Shown: piece by piece, positions 7,410-17,554 of the stretch
Numbering within the stretch: the stretch's first letter is position 1
Layout of the letters: each line of letters begins with the position of its first letter
Assembly (NCBI RefSeq): GCF_029960815.1
Contig: NZ_JASBRE010000024.1
Span: forward strand, 1-64,000
Length of the DNA stretch: 64,000 nucleotides
Source of the DNA: Pseudomonas sp. AL03
GTDB lineage: Bacteria > Pseudomonadota > Gammaproteobacteria > Pseudomonadales > Pseudomonadaceae
Reading direction: 5' to 3'
Translations under genes and position numbers: made by a program
Notes under the pieces: generated by a model
Told to the model about the DNA's origin: nothing
Databases searched by the model: none
Seen by the model: only the letters and a program-made list of their open reading frames with translations

Positions 7410-8609
7410 TTACGCCGCACTGAACAACTTGTGCGGATCAATCACAAACTTCTTCGGTACGCCCGCATCAAACTCGCCATAACCGCGTGGCGCGTCATCC
7501 AGGCTGATGACTTCCACACCGACGATGTCGGCAATGTGGATACGGTCCCACATGATCGCCTGCATCAGCTGGCGGTTGTACTTCATCACTGGCGTCTGGC
7601 CGGTGTGGAAGCTGTGGGATTTGGCCCAGCCCAGACCGAAGCGGATGCTCAAGCTGCCCATTTTTGCGGCTGCATCGACTGCACCTGGATCTTCAGTCAC
7701 GTACAGGCCAGGGATACCGATCTTGCCGGCCACCCGAACCACGCCCATCAGTGAGTTGAGCACAGTGGCCGGAGCCTCGTGTTTCACGCCGTCATGGCCG
7801 TGACCGCGCGCTTCGAAGCCTACGGCGTCGACGGCGCAATCCACTTCAGGCTCGCCCAGCAGTGCAGCGATCTGTTCGTGCAGCGGAGTATCCAGGGACA
7901 GGTCGGCGATTTCGAAACCCTGAGCCTTGGCGTGCGCCAGGCGGACCGGGTTGACGTCACCGATGACCACCACCGCAGCGCCCAGCAGGCGAGCGGAAGC
8001 GGCAGCTGCCAGACCGACCGGACCAGCACCGGCGATGTACACGGTGCTGCCTGGACCAACGCCGGCCGTCACTGCGCCGTGGTAACCGGTCGGCAGGATG
8101 TCGGAGAGGCAGGTCAGGTCACGGATTTTTTCCATGGCCTTATCACGGTCAGGGAGTTTCAGCAGGTTGAAATCGGCATACGGCACCAAGGCGTATTCAG
8201 CCTGGCCACCGGTCCAGTCGCCCATGTCGACATAACCGTAGGCACCGCCGGGACGCGCCGGGTTAACGCTCAGGCACACACCAGTGTGCATTTCCTTGCA
8301 GGAACGGCAGCGCCCGCAAGCGACGTTGAACGGCACCGACACCAGGTCGCCGATCTGCAGGTTTTCGACGTCGCGGCCCTTCTCGATCACTTCACCCGTG
8401 ATCTCGTGACCCAGTACCAGGCCGGTTTGAGCAGTAGTACGGCCACGCACCATGTGCTGATCCGAACCACAGATGTTGGTAGAGACTACGCGCAGGATGA
8501 CAGCGTGTTCGATCTTCCTGCCGCGCGGGTCCTGCATTTTGGGATAGTCGATTTTCTGTACTTCGACCTGGCCATTGCCGAGATACACGACACCACGATT
8601 ACCAGACAT
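7410..8609 (-). CDS. fdhA: Glutathione-independent formaldehyde dehydrogenase
   Basis: 399-residue zinc-dependent medium-chain dehydrogenase that oxidises formaldehyde with NAD+. It shows catalytic zinc ligand Cys47 (NICGSDQH), His68-Glu69 in GHEITGEVIE, four structural zinc cysteines at 98, 101, 104 and 112 (CGRCRSCKEMHTGVC), and the nucleotide-binding GAGPVGLAAAA at about 194. Length and motifs agree with the P. putida FdhA type, which works without glutathione and binds its cofactor tightly. It follows the sarcosine oxidase and purU genes on the same strand and removes formaldehyde released by demethylation of betaine-derived methylamines. A long REP palindrome separates it from purU. Confidence 0.95.
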   Translation of the reverse strand: MSGNRGVVYLGNGQVEVQKIDYPKMQDPRGRKIEHAVILRVVSTNICGSDQHMVRGRTTAQTGLVLGHEITGEVIEKGRDVENLQIGDLVSVPFNVACGRCRSCKEMHTGVCLSVNPARPGGAYGYVDMGDWTGGQAEYALVPYADFNLLKLPDRDKAMEKIRDLTCLSDILPTGYHGAVTAGVGPGSTVYIAGAGPVGLAAAASARLLGAAVVVIGDVNPVRLAHAKAQGFEIADLSLDTPLHEQIAALLGEPEVDCAVDAVGFEARGHGHDGVKHEAPATVLNSLMGVVRVAGKIGIPGLYVTEDPGAVDAAAKMGSLSIRFGLGWAKSHSFHTGQTPVMKYNRQLMQAIMWDRIHIADIVGVEVISLDDAPRGYGEFDAGVPKKFVIDPHKLFSAA

Positions 8610-8719
8610 GCTTTCACCTCGCTGTTGTTTTTATGTAGCGGTCGCGTCGCCATGGATCGGCGGCGCGTTGATTGCTCGGGTTATTGCCTGTGTCTTTTTG
8701 CGTTGTTTGTCAGGGCCTC

Positions 8720-8809
8720 TTCGCGGGCAAGCCTCGCTCCTACAGGATTGAGGTTGTCTACATTTCCGCGATCGACCTCAATCCTGTAGGAGCGAGGCTT
8801 GCCCGCGAA
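8720..8809. repeat. Inverted REP pair (R2) between purU and fdhA
   Basis: TTCGCGGGCAAGCCTCGCTC at 8720 is inverted at 8790-8809, and the complementarity extends inwards (CAGGATTGAGGT against ACCTCAATCCTG), giving a palindrome of about 90 bp. It may protect the 3' end of the upstream transcript or stop supercoiling or transcription between purU and fdhA. Confidence 0.9.
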
Positions 8810-8815
8810 AGCGAT

Positions 8816-9673
8816 CTAGAGAACGACGGTGCGATTGGCGTTGAGGAACACTCGTCTTTCGATGTGATAACCAACAGCCCGGGCCAGGGTCAGCCCTTCG
8901 ATGTCCCGCCCCTTGGTGATCAGGTCTTCGGGATAATGACTGTGGTCCACGGCCTCTACGCCCTGGGCGATGATCGGGCCTTCGTCCAGGTCGTTATTGA
9001 TGTAATGCGCCGTCGCACCGACCAGTTTCACGCCCTTGTTGTAGGCCTGGTGATAAGGCTTGGCGCCCTTGAAACCGGGCAGCAGGGAGTGGTGAATGTT
9101 GATCGCCTTGCCGTCAAGTTTGCGGCACAGCTCTGGCGACAGGACTTGCATGTAACGGGCAAGGATCACCAGTTCGGCGCCGGACTCTTCAATCACCTGC
9201 CAGACCTGACGCTCCTGCGACGGTTTGTCGTTCGGGTCCAGCGGGAAGTGGTAGTACGGAATCTGATGCCAATCCGCCAACGGTTTGAGGTCCGGGTGGT
9301 TGGACACCACGGCGGCCACATCCATGGACAACTGGCCGATGCGCTGGCGGTAGAGCAAGTCGTTGAGGCAGTGATCGGCTTTGGACACCATGATCACCAC
9401 TTTTGGCCGGTAGTTCGGCGCAGTGAGTTCGAAGATCATGCCGAAGGCTTGGCCGCGCTCTTCCAGGCCTGCACGGAAGGCTTGTTCGTCGAAGCCATCA
9501 GGCTGGCGGAATTCCACACGAATGAAGAAACGGCCCGAGAGCCGGTCATCGAAGGAATGGTGCTCGGTGACGTAGCAGCCCTGCTCGAACAAAAAGCGGG
9601 TCACCGCGTCCACGGTGCCGAGAACGCTTGGGCAGTCGGCGGTCAGAATCCATGTGTCTGGGGCGCGGCTCAT
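8816..9673 (-). CDS. purU: Formyltetrahydrofolate deformylase
   Basis: 285 residues from the ATG at 9671-9673 (AGGAG ten bases upstream); the open frame further upstream is repeat-derived. The N-terminal ACT domain (about 7-85, DTWILTADCPSVLGTVDAVT) precedes a formyltransferase-type domain with the catalytic Asn/His region NIHHSLLPGFKGAKPYHQ (about 190-210) and the Asp in NNDLDEGPI. PurU hydrolyses 10-formyl-THF to formate and THF, recycling folate. Next to soxGADB and glyA it fits as the outlet for one-carbon units produced by sarcosine demethylation. It is probably a paralogue of the housekeeping purU, as in other pseudomonads. It is separated from soxG by a repeat. Confidence 0.94.
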   Translation of the reverse strand: MSRAPDTWILTADCPSVLGTVDAVTRFLFEQGCYVTEHHSFDDRLSGRFFIRVEFRQPDGFDEQAFRAGLEERGQAFGMIFELTAPNYRPKVVIMVSKADHCLNDLLYRQRIGQLSMDVAAVVSNHPDLKPLADWHQIPYYHFPLDPNDKPSQERQVWQVIEESGAELVILARYMQVLSPELCRKLDGKAINIHHSLLPGFKGAKPYHQAYNKGVKLVGATAHYINNDLDEGPIIAQGVEAVDHSHYPEDLITKGRDIEGLTLARAVGYHIERRVFLNANRTVVL

Positions 9674-9713
9674 AGTGCGGTGACTCCTGTTCGAAAGTGC
9701 AGCAACGCCGCTT

Positions 9714-9848
9714 TTGTAGCAGCTGCCGAAGGCTGCGTTCGGCGGCGCAGCCGTCGTAAAATCTGAATCCCGTGTCAACCTGATCGGACGCTACCGCAGG
9801 TTTCACGACGACTTCGTCGCCGAACGCAGCCTACGGCAGCTGCTACAG
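9714..9848. repeat. Inverted repeat, family R3 (TGTAGCAGCTGCCGAAGGCT)
   Basis: TGTAGCAGCTGCCGAAGGCT at 9715 and its inverse near 9828-9848 flank GCCGTCGTAAAA. It belongs to the same family as the elements at 52825, 57710 and 59321. It lies between soxG and purU. Confidence 0.85.
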
Positions 9849-9864
9849 GGTTCTCGACTACTCA

Positions 9865-10497
9865 TCAAGCCTGGACGCTAAGCCCGAACTCGGCAGAAGC
9901 ATCCTGCAACCACAACCACCAATAATCCGAGAAGCTGCGACGAATCAGCAGTTCCCAGGTGTCTTCGGCGGTGTGGCGGATGACCAGTTGCGACTTGGCG
10001 AACACGGTGCCCACAGCCTTGCCCACCGGGAAGCTGTTGGGGTGCACGTCGTAGCTGGTGGACTTCATCAGCACCTGGCGCACGTTCGGGCCGCTCAGCT
10101 CGAGGATCTGCTGGCCGCCGCTGACGTTGGTGATCGCGATGTGCAAGTCACCCAGCGCTTCGCGCAGTTTTTGCTCGGCGGCGAATTCTTCACCGGTCGG
10201 CACGATCAGCAGCCATTCATCCGGCCCCATCCATTGCAGGCTGGTTTCGCCTTTGACGACGACGGTCAGCGCACCCGGCAATTCGATGCCGAGGGCCTTG
10301 TGCACGCCAGCGGCGAAGGCGGCATCGTGGCCATTGCCACGAATGGTCAGGTGGCCGAGGAGTTTTTTCTCACGCACGATCACGCCGGCGCTTTTTCGGC
10401 CCTTGCCCACCAGGCTGGCGAGGTCGGCATGATGCAGCGACGACTCGGCCTTGGCCCCAGTGGTTGGGCGTTGTTGGTAAACATTGGCTGCGGTCAT
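9865..10497 (-). CDS. soxG: Sarcosine oxidase gamma subunit
   Basis: 210 residues from the ATG at 10495-10497, preceded by AAAGGTG; the further upstream open frame reads through a REP and is rejected. Blocks such as LTVVKGETSLQWMGPDEWLL, GEEFAAEQKLREAL and NVRQVLMKSTSYDVHP match the SoxG family, which is structurally related to GcvT-like folds. It is one of four subunits of heterotetrameric sarcosine oxidase, which oxidises sarcosine to glycine with THF as one-carbon acceptor and produces H2O2. It is last of glyA-soxB-soxD-soxA-soxG and separated from soxA by a 106-bp REP that may lower its expression relative to soxA. Confidence 0.94.
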   Translation of the reverse strand: MTAANVYQQRPTTGAKAESSLHHADLASLVGKGRKSAGVIVREKKLLGHLTIRGNGHDAAFAAGVHKALGIELPGALTVVVKGETSLQWMGPDEWLLIVPTGEEFAAEQKLREALGDLHIAITNVSGGQQILELSGPNVRQVLMKSTSYDVHPNSFPVGKAVGTVFAKSQLVIRHTAEDTWELLIRRSFSDYWWLWLQDASAEFGLSVQA

Positions 10498-10516
10498 AAA
10501 GCACCTTTCTTTTGTT

Positions 10517-10623
10517 GATCGTTCCCACGCTCTGCGTGGGAATGCCGCCATGGACGCTCTGCGTCCGCTCTTGGGACGCGGAGCGTCCCGGGATGCATTC
10601 CCACGCAGAGCGTGGGAACGATC
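10517..10623. repeat. REP element, family R1 (GATCGTTCCCACGC...), between soxA and soxG
   Basis: GATCGTTCCCACGCTCTGCG at 10517 is inverted at 10604-10623, with a second nested inverted pair (GGACGCTCTGCGTCC and GGGACGCGGAGCGTCCC). It interrupts the sox operon in intergenic space. Confidence 0.92.
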
Positions 10624-10627
10624 AGTG

Positions 10628-13600
10628 TCAGATGTTCTGGCGATCACCCTTTGGATCGAAGAACACCGAAGAAACGATTTCCGCCTCGATCACGCTGCCA
10701 TCCGCCAGCGGTGCGAACACGCGCTCACCGATGCGCTTCAAGCCGCCCTTCACCACACCCATGGCAAACGAATAGCCGAGGGAGTTGTGCAGGTAGCTGG
10801 ACGTCACGTGGCCGACCATCGTCATCGGAATCGCTTGCTTGGTGTTGAACACCAGTTGCGCGCCTTCCGGCAGCCATTTGGTCGGATCGATCGGCTTCAG
10901 GCCGACCAACTGTTTGCGCTGATCACGCACGCAGTCTTCACGGTTCATGCCACGCTGGCCGATCCATGAGAACGGTTTAGTGCGACCGACGCACCAGCCC
11001 ATGTTCAGGTCGTCCGGAGTCATCGAGCTGTCAGTGTCCTGACCGACGATGATGAAGCCCTTTTCGGCCCGCAGAACGTGCATGGTTTCAGTGCCATATG
11101 GCGTCAGGTTGTACTGCTTGCCAGCATCAACAATTTTTTCCAGAACGCCCATCGCATAGTCGGCTTGCACGTTGACTTCGTACGACAGTTCACCGGTAAA
11201 CGAAATCCGGAACACCCGCGCCGGCACACCGCCGACCAGGCCTTCTTTCCAGGTCATGAACGGGAACGCTTCGTTGGTCAGGTCGATGTCGGTAACTTGG
11301 CTGAGCAGCTTGCGGCTGTTCGGCCCGGACAGGGTCATGGTTGCCCAGTGATCCGTCACGGAAGTGAAGTACACCTTCAGGTCTGGCCATTCGGTCTGGT
11401 GGTAGATTTCCAGCCATTGCAGCACGCGTGCAGCGCCGCCGGTGGTGGTGGTCATCACGAAGTGGTTGTCGGCGAGACAGGCGGTTACGCCGTCGTCGAA
11501 GACCATGCCGTCTTCTTTGCACATCAGGCCGTAGCGAGCCTTGCCCACATCGAGCTTGGTCCAGGCGTTGGTGTAGATGCGGTTGAGGAACTCGCGTGAG
11601 TCCGGGCCCTGGATGTCGATCTTGCCCAGGGTCGAAGCGTCCAGCAGGCCGACGCTGTCGCGCACGGCTTTGCATTCGCGTTTCACGGCGGTATGCAGGT
11701 CTTCACCGTTTTTCGGGAAGTACCAAGGACGTTTCCACTGACCGACGTCTTCGAACTCGGCGCCGTTCTTCACGTGCCAGTGATGCAGCGCGGTGAAACG
11801 CACCGGCTCGAAGATGTGCCCACAGTGACGGCCGGCCACGGCGCCGAAGGTGACCGGTGTGTAGTTCGGACGGAACATGGTGGTGCCCATCTGCGGGATG
11901 GTCACGTTCAGCGAACGGGCGGCGATGGCCAGACCGTTGACGTTGCCGAGTTTGCCCTGGTCAGTACCGAAGCCCAGTGCGGTGTAGCGTTTGACGTGTT
12001 CGACCGACTCGAAGCCTTCGCGGGTTGCCAGTTCGATGGCGGCTGCGGTGACGTCGTTTTGCAGGTCGACGAATTGCTTCGGCGCACGTGCGGTGTTCTT
12101 TTCATGCGGCACCTGGAACAGCGCCAAAGTAGGCTCTTCCAGACGACTCAGGGCTTTCGGCAAGGTGCCTTCGACCACGCTGAAACCGGCTTCGCTGGCT
12201 GCGCGAGCGCCGCCTTCAAAGCCATCGGCCAGGGAATCACCGAGCCCGTAGACGCCGTTGATGCCACCGACGCACACGCGTTTCTGCGGTGCTTCGCCCG
12301 GTACGAAACCGAGAATGTCTTCACGCCAGGTCGGCTTGCCGCCCAAGTGCGAAGCCAAGTGGACCACCGGGCTGTAACCGCCGGAAGTCGCAACCAAGTC
12401 GCAATCAAGCCATTCGCCAGGACTGGTCACCGCGTGAGCTTTGACATCGATCGCGGCAACGCGAGCAGCGGTCACGTGCTTGCTGCCACGGGTTTCGATT
12501 ACAGCGCTACCGGTCAGGATGCGGATGCCTTTGGCGCGTGCTTCTTCCACCAGCGCACCGCGCGGATTGCTGCGGGCATCGGCGATGGCCACGACTTGCA
12601 GGCTGGCGTCGAGCCAGTCCAGAGCAACGCGGTAGGCGTGATCGTTGTTGGTGCTCAGGACAAGCTTCTTGCCTGGTGCCACGCCGTAGCGACGCACGTA
12701 AGTCGACACAGCGCCAGCGAGCATGTTGCCCGGCACGTCGTTGTTGCCGTAAACCAGTGGACGCTCGCAAGCGCCGGTCGCCAGCACCACACGCTTGGCG
12801 CGAACACGGTGGATGCGCTGACGCACCTGGCCAATCGGTGCGCGGTCGCCGAGGTGATCGGTGAGACGCTCGTGAATGGTCAGGAAGTTATGGTCGTGGT
12901 AGCCGTTAACCGTGGCACGCGGCAACAGCAGCACGTCCGGGGTGTCTTTGAGTTCAGCGATGACGCTGGCGACCCATTCGGAAGCAGGCTTGCCGTCGAG
13001 GCTTTCGCGGGAATCGAGCAGGCTGCCGCCGAACTCTTCCTGTTCATCGGCGAGGATGACGCGAGCACCGCTGCGAGCTGCTGCCAGTGCAGCGGCCAGG
13101 CCAGCAGGACCACCGCCGACGATCAGCACGTCGCAGTGCTGATTCATGTAGTCGTAGGTGTCCGGATCGTTCTCGGTCGGCGAGCGGCCAAGACCGGCTG
13201 CCTTACGAATGTACTTTTCGTAAGTCATCCAGAACGATTGCGGGTACATGAAGGTTTTGTAGTAGAAGCCCGGCGGCATCAGCTTGCCGCCGACCTTGCC
13301 GAGAATCCCCATCATGTCGTTGTTCACGCTCGGCCAGCCGTTGGTGCTGGTGGCGACCAAACCTTGATACAGCGCTTGTTGCGTGGCGCGTACGTTCGGG
13401 ATCTGCGTGGCTTCGGTCGCGCCGATCTGCAGCACGGCGTTCGGCTCTTCAGCACCGGCGGCAAAGATGCCGCGCGGACGGGAGTACTTGAAGCTGCGGC
13501 CGATGATGTCGACGCCGTTGGCCAGCAGTGCAGCGGCCAGCGAATCGCCTTCAAAGCCTTTGTAGGTCTGGCCGTTGAAGGTGAAGCTCAGCACTTTGTT

Positions 13601-13645
13601 GCGGTCGATCCGTCCGCCGTTGGACAGGCGATTGATCTGGCTCAT
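10628..13645 (-). CDS. soxA: Sarcosine oxidase alpha subunit
   Basis: 1005 residues, full length for SoxA. The N-terminus has the ferredoxin-like Fer2_4-type segment (about 15-100, LSFTFNGQTYKGFEGDSLAA), an NAD/FAD domain starts with VLIVGGGPAGLAAALAAARS (about 173-192), and the C-terminal GcvT-like aminomethyltransferase domain (about 615-990) binds THF. It pairs with SoxB at the catalytic interface and transfers the methyl-derived formaldehyde to THF as 5,10-methylene-THF. Its ATG overlaps the soxD stop (ATGA, 13642-13645). Neighbouring order glyA-soxB-soxD-soxA-soxG is the standard Pseudomonas arrangement. A 677-codon open frame on the opposite strand is a composition artefact. Confidence 0.96.
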   Translation of the reverse strand: MSQINRLSNGGRIDRNKVLSFTFNGQTYKGFEGDSLAAALLANGVDIIGRSFKYSRPRGIFAAGAEEPNAVLQIGATEATQIPNVRATQQALYQGLVATSTNGWPSVNNDMMGILGKVGGKLMPPGFYYKTFMYPQSFWMTYEKYIRKAAGLGRSPTENDPDTYDYMNQHCDVLIVGGGPAGLAAALAAARSGARVILADEQEEFGGSLLDSRESLDGKPASEWVASVIAELKDTPDVLLLPRATVNGYHDHNFLTIHERLTDHLGDRAPIGQVRQRIHRVRAKRVVLATGACERPLVYGNNDVPGNMLAGAVSTYVRRYGVAPGKKLVLSTNNDHAYRVALDWLDASLQVVAIADARSNPRGALVEEARAKGIRILTGSAVIETRGSKHVTAARVAAIDVKAHAVTSPGEWLDCDLVATSGGYSPVVHLASHLGGKPTWREDILGFVPGEAPQKRVCVGGINGVYGLGDSLADGFEGGARAASEAGFSVVEGTLPKALSRLEEPTLALFQVPHEKNTARAPKQFVDLQNDVTAAAIELATREGFESVEHVKRYTALGFGTDQGKLGNVNGLAIAARSLNVTIPQMGTTMFRPNYTPVTFGAVAGRHCGHIFEPVRFTALHHWHVKNGAEFEDVGQWKRPWYFPKNGEDLHTAVKRECKAVRDSVGLLDASTLGKIDIQGPDSREFLNRIYTNAWTKLDVGKARYGLMCKEDGMVFDDGVTACLADNHFVMTTTTGGAARVLQWLEIYHQTEWPDLKVYFTSVTDHWATMTLSGPNSRKLLSQVTDIDLTNEAFPFMTWKEGLVGGVPARVFRISFTGELSYEVNVQADYAMGVLEKIVDAGKQYNLTPYGTETMHVLRAEKGFIIVGQDTDSSMTPDDLNMGWCVGRTKPFSWIGQRGMNREDCVRDQRKQLVGLKPIDPTKWLPEGAQLVFNTKQAIPMTMVGHVTSSYLHNSLGYSFAMGVVKGGLKRIGERVFAPLADGSVIEAEIVSSVFFDPKGDRQNI

Positions 13646-13971
13646 ACCTTCTCTCCCAGAGCCGTCGTGGCCGCTTTCGGGCTATCGGTCTTGTCGGTGA
13701 ACTGCGGCTTGGCGCCGATCTTGTAGGTTTCGAGAATCTCGTAGGTCACGGTGTCACGGGTGGCGTTGAAGTACTGACGGCAACCGGCGACGTGATCCCA
13801 CAGTTCGTGGTGCAGACCGCGAGGGTTATCGCGGAAGAACATGTAGTCGCCCCACTCCTCGTCGGTGCAAGTAGTTGGGTCCAGTGGGCGCGGGATATGC
13901 GCCTGGCCGGAGGCGTGGAATTCCTCTTCGGAGCGCAGCTCGCCGCAGTGAGGACAGAAGATATGCAACAT
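13642..13971 (-). CDS. soxD: Sarcosine oxidase delta subunit
   Basis: 109-residue zinc-binding subunit. The N-terminal IFCPHCGELRSEEEF supplies Cys6 and Cys9, and HVAGCRQYFNATRDT supplies the later His and Cys ligands, as in the structurally known SoxD. It is small and acidic, and required for assembly of the SoxBDAG tetramer. It sits 14 bp after soxB and overlaps soxA by four bases, so it is translated together with the catalytic subunits. Confidence 0.96.
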   Translation of the reverse strand: MLHIFCPHCGELRSEEEFHASGQAHIPRPLDPTTCTDEEWGDYMFFRDNPRGLHHELWDHVAGCRQYFNATRDTVTYEILETYKIGAKPQFTDKTDSPKAATTALGEKV

Positions 13972-13985
13972 GGGGATTTCTCCTG

Positions 13986-15236
13986 TTAGTGGGCAACCGC
14001 AGCAGCGCCGTGTTCATCGATCAACGCACCGTTGTGGAAACGGTCGATGGAGAAAGGTGCAGCCAATGGGTGCATTTCACCCTTGGCCAAACTCGCGGCA
14101 AAGACGTTGCCCGAGCCAGGTGTTGCCTTGAAGCCACCGGTACCCCAACCGCAGTTGAAGAACATGTTCGGTACAGGTGTTTTCGAAATGATCGGGCACG
14201 CATCCGGCGTGGTATCGACGATGCCGCCCCACTGACGGTTCATGCGTACGCGGGACAAGACCGGGAACATCTCGACGATGGCCTGAACGGTGTGCTCGAT
14301 CACCGGGTACGAACCACGCTGGCCGTAGCCGTTGTAGCCGTCGATGCCGGCGCCGATCACCAGGTCGCCCTTGTCGGACTGGCTGATGTAACCGTGTACG
14401 GCGTTGGACATGATCACGCTGTCGATAATCGGTTTGATCGGCTCGGACACCAGCGCTTGCAGCGGATGGGATTCGATCGGCAGACGGAAACCGGCAAGTT
14501 TGGCCATGTGCCCGGAGTTACCGGCGGTCACGACACCGACGCGTTTGGCGCCGATGAAGCCTTTGTTGGTTTCAACGCCGATGCACACGCCATTTTCCTT
14601 ACGGAAACCGATCACTTCGGTCTGTTGAATCAAATCCACGCCCAAGGCGTCGGCGGCACGGGCAAAGCCCCACGCCACGGCATCGTGACGGGCCACGCCG
14701 CCGCGACGCTGGACGGTTGCGCCCATCACCGGGTAGCGCGTGTTCTTCGAGCAGTCGAGGTACGGAATCTCGTCGGCCACTTGTTTGGCGTCGAGCAGTT
14801 CACCGTCCACGCCGTTGAGGCGGTTGGCGCTGACCCGACGCTCGGAATCACGAATGTCCTGCAGGGTGTGGCACAGGTTGTAAACGCCGCGCTGGGAGAA
14901 CATCACGTTGTAGTTCAGGTCCTGGGACAGGCCTTCCCACAATTTCATCGCGTGTTCGTACAGGTGCGCCGACTCATCCCACAGGTAGTTGGAGCGAACG
15001 ATGGTGGTGTTGCGCGCGGTGTTACCGCCGCCCAGCCAGCCTTTCTCGACCACGGCCACGTTGGTGATGCCGTGCTCTTTGGCCAGGTAGTAGGCGGTCG
15101 CCAGACCATGCCCGCCACCGCCGACGATGACCACGTCATAGACCTTTTTAGGGGTCGGCGTGCGCCACATTTTCTGCCAGTTTTCGTGATGGCTGAGGGA
15201 GTGTTTGAAGAGGCCGAAGCCCGAGTAGCGTTGCAT
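13986..15236 (-). CDS. soxB: Sarcosine oxidase beta subunit
   Basis: 416 residues. I use the ATG at 15234-15236: GGAG lies nine bases upstream, while the ATG two codons earlier has only three bases of spacing. The Rossmann motif VVIVGGGGHGLATAYYLA (about 35-52) binds FAD, and the segment RRGGVARHDAVAWGF (His near 184) matches the region of covalent FMN attachment in heterotetrameric sarcosine oxidases. SoxB oxidises sarcosine to glycine. It follows glyA and precedes soxD in one operon. All conserved blocks of the DAO-type fold are present (for example NCGWGTGGFKATPGSG near the C-terminus). Confidence 0.96.
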   Translation of the reverse strand: MQRYSGFGLFKHSLSHHENWQKMWRTPTPKKVYDVVIVGGGGHGLATAYYLAKEHGITNVAVVEKGWLGGGNTARNTTIVRSNYLWDESAHLYEHAMKLWEGLSQDLNYNVMFSQRGVYNLCHTLQDIRDSERRVSANRLNGVDGELLDAKQVADEIPYLDCSKNTRYPVMGATVQRRGGVARHDAVAWGFARAADALGVDLIQQTEVIGFRKENGVCIGVETNKGFIGAKRVGVVTAGNSGHMAKLAGFRLPIESHPLQALVSEPIKPIIDSVIMSNAVHGYISQSDKGDLVIGAGIDGYNGYGQRGSYPVIEHTVQAIVEMFPVLSRVRMNRQWGGIVDTTPDACPIISKTPVPNMFFNCGWGTGGFKATPGSGNVFAASLAKGEMHPLAAPFSIDRFHNGALIDEHGAAAVAH

Positions 15237-15259
15237 AGTCATTTACTCCAAAACCGCGC

Positions 15260-16513
<1,254 letters not shown>

Positions 16514-16704
16514 CGCGTCTCTCCCAGCGGCGGCAGTGCGCCATTCGTCTCGGTGAGGCACGTACCTTTCGGCAGTGCCCTTTGGATGCGATGGTATGAC
16601 CGGCGCAGACAGGTCAAATGCCTATGGACGCCACGCAAAGGTGCGTTTACGACATGAGCGCAATTGGCTGGTCAGACACTGCCCTCAAACCCACAGGGAC
16701 TATG

Positions 16705-17421
16705 TCAGGTCAGGAGTTGGCGCAGGACCAACAGTGCGAGGAAATGCGCGGGATAGAGCGCATACGCCCAACGCCGCATCGGTGGTGGCTTGAGATGTTT
16801 GGCATGTCGCAACAAGACCAGCCCCAGCAATGGCGCGATCAGACAAGTGGTGATACCGAGGATGGCCGCACGGTTACCAAATCGGGCGGAGTAATACAGC
16901 ACCTCCCATTGGTTGGCGGCCAGACAGACCAGTCCGGGCAGCAGACTGAAGTACCAGGGCCGCTTGATCACCAGCAACATCCCCAGCGGCAACAATACGC
17001 CGAAGAAGCCGAACATCAGGCGTTCCGGGAACAGCGCCGCCAGCGTCAGAGCGCCGACCGCGAGCAGTCGCGATTGCAGCGCTTCCTGCTGCCAACCACG
17101 CGCTACCAATAGCCCCAGAACCAACGTGGGCAGCACGTTCAAGGTGTTGGGATCAGGAATGTACATCCGGTAGGGAATTTCGCTGATGGCGCTAAACAGC
17201 AACAACCAGCCCAGATAACGCCACTGGCCGTCGGTCGTCACCGCGCGGGCCCGCGAAAGGTTTGCGGCCATCGCCAGACAGAACCACGGAAAGGCCAGCC
17301 TGCCCGGAACATACAGAATATCGACGGAATAACCGACATATCGCAGGTGATCGAGCACCATGCTCAACAGCGCCAGCCACTTGAGCAGATCCAGTGCCCC
17401 GTCCCTTTGCGTCATGTGCAT
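16705..17421 (-). CDS. TraX-family integral membrane protein
   Basis: 238 residues from the ATG at 17419-17421 (a second ATG lies at 17413-17415; neither has a strong ribosome site). Hydrophobic, with about seven to eight membrane helices. The N-terminal QRDGALDLLKWLALLSMVLD and YALYPAHFLALLVL at the end are typical of TraX (the F-pilin acetylase family), whose chromosomal homologues are common in Pseudomonas and of unknown function. It lies between glyA and the divergent threonine aldolase gene. No conjugation gene is nearby, so a role in pilin acetylation is not implied. Confidence 0.85.
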   Translation of the reverse strand: MHMTQRDGALDLLKWLALLSMVLDHLRYVGYSVDILYVPGRLAFPWFCLAMAANLSRARAVTTDGQWRYLGWLLLFSAISEIPYRMYIPDPNTLNVLPTLVLGLLVARGWQQEALQSRLLAVGALTLAALFPERLMFGFFGVLLPLGMLLVIKRPWYFSLLPGLVCLAANQWEVLYYSARFGNRAAILGITTCLIAPLLGLVLLRHAKHLKPPPMRRWAYALYPAHFLALLVLRQLLT

Positions 17422-17554
17422 AATTGCCCGGCGTCTTTGTATTTTTCTGACAGCATCATCGCGTGTGCTCTCCTGACGATCTTGGGTAAAGTGCGCACCA
17501 TCATTGACCACGGAACTCTTCACCATAAGAGCCCCCCGAACACGGAAGCCGGCC

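Noticed and set aside
10498..10647. N-terminal extension of soxG with a PRRAWERS-type peptide
   Set aside because: This peptide is the translation of the R1 REP; the ATG at 10497 has a ribosome site and matches SoxG length.
11693..13726. 677-codon open frame on the plus strand opposite soxA
   Set aside because: It lies antisense to a fully conserved gene. Long antisense frames are expected in GC-rich codon-biased DNA, and the translation shows no domain.
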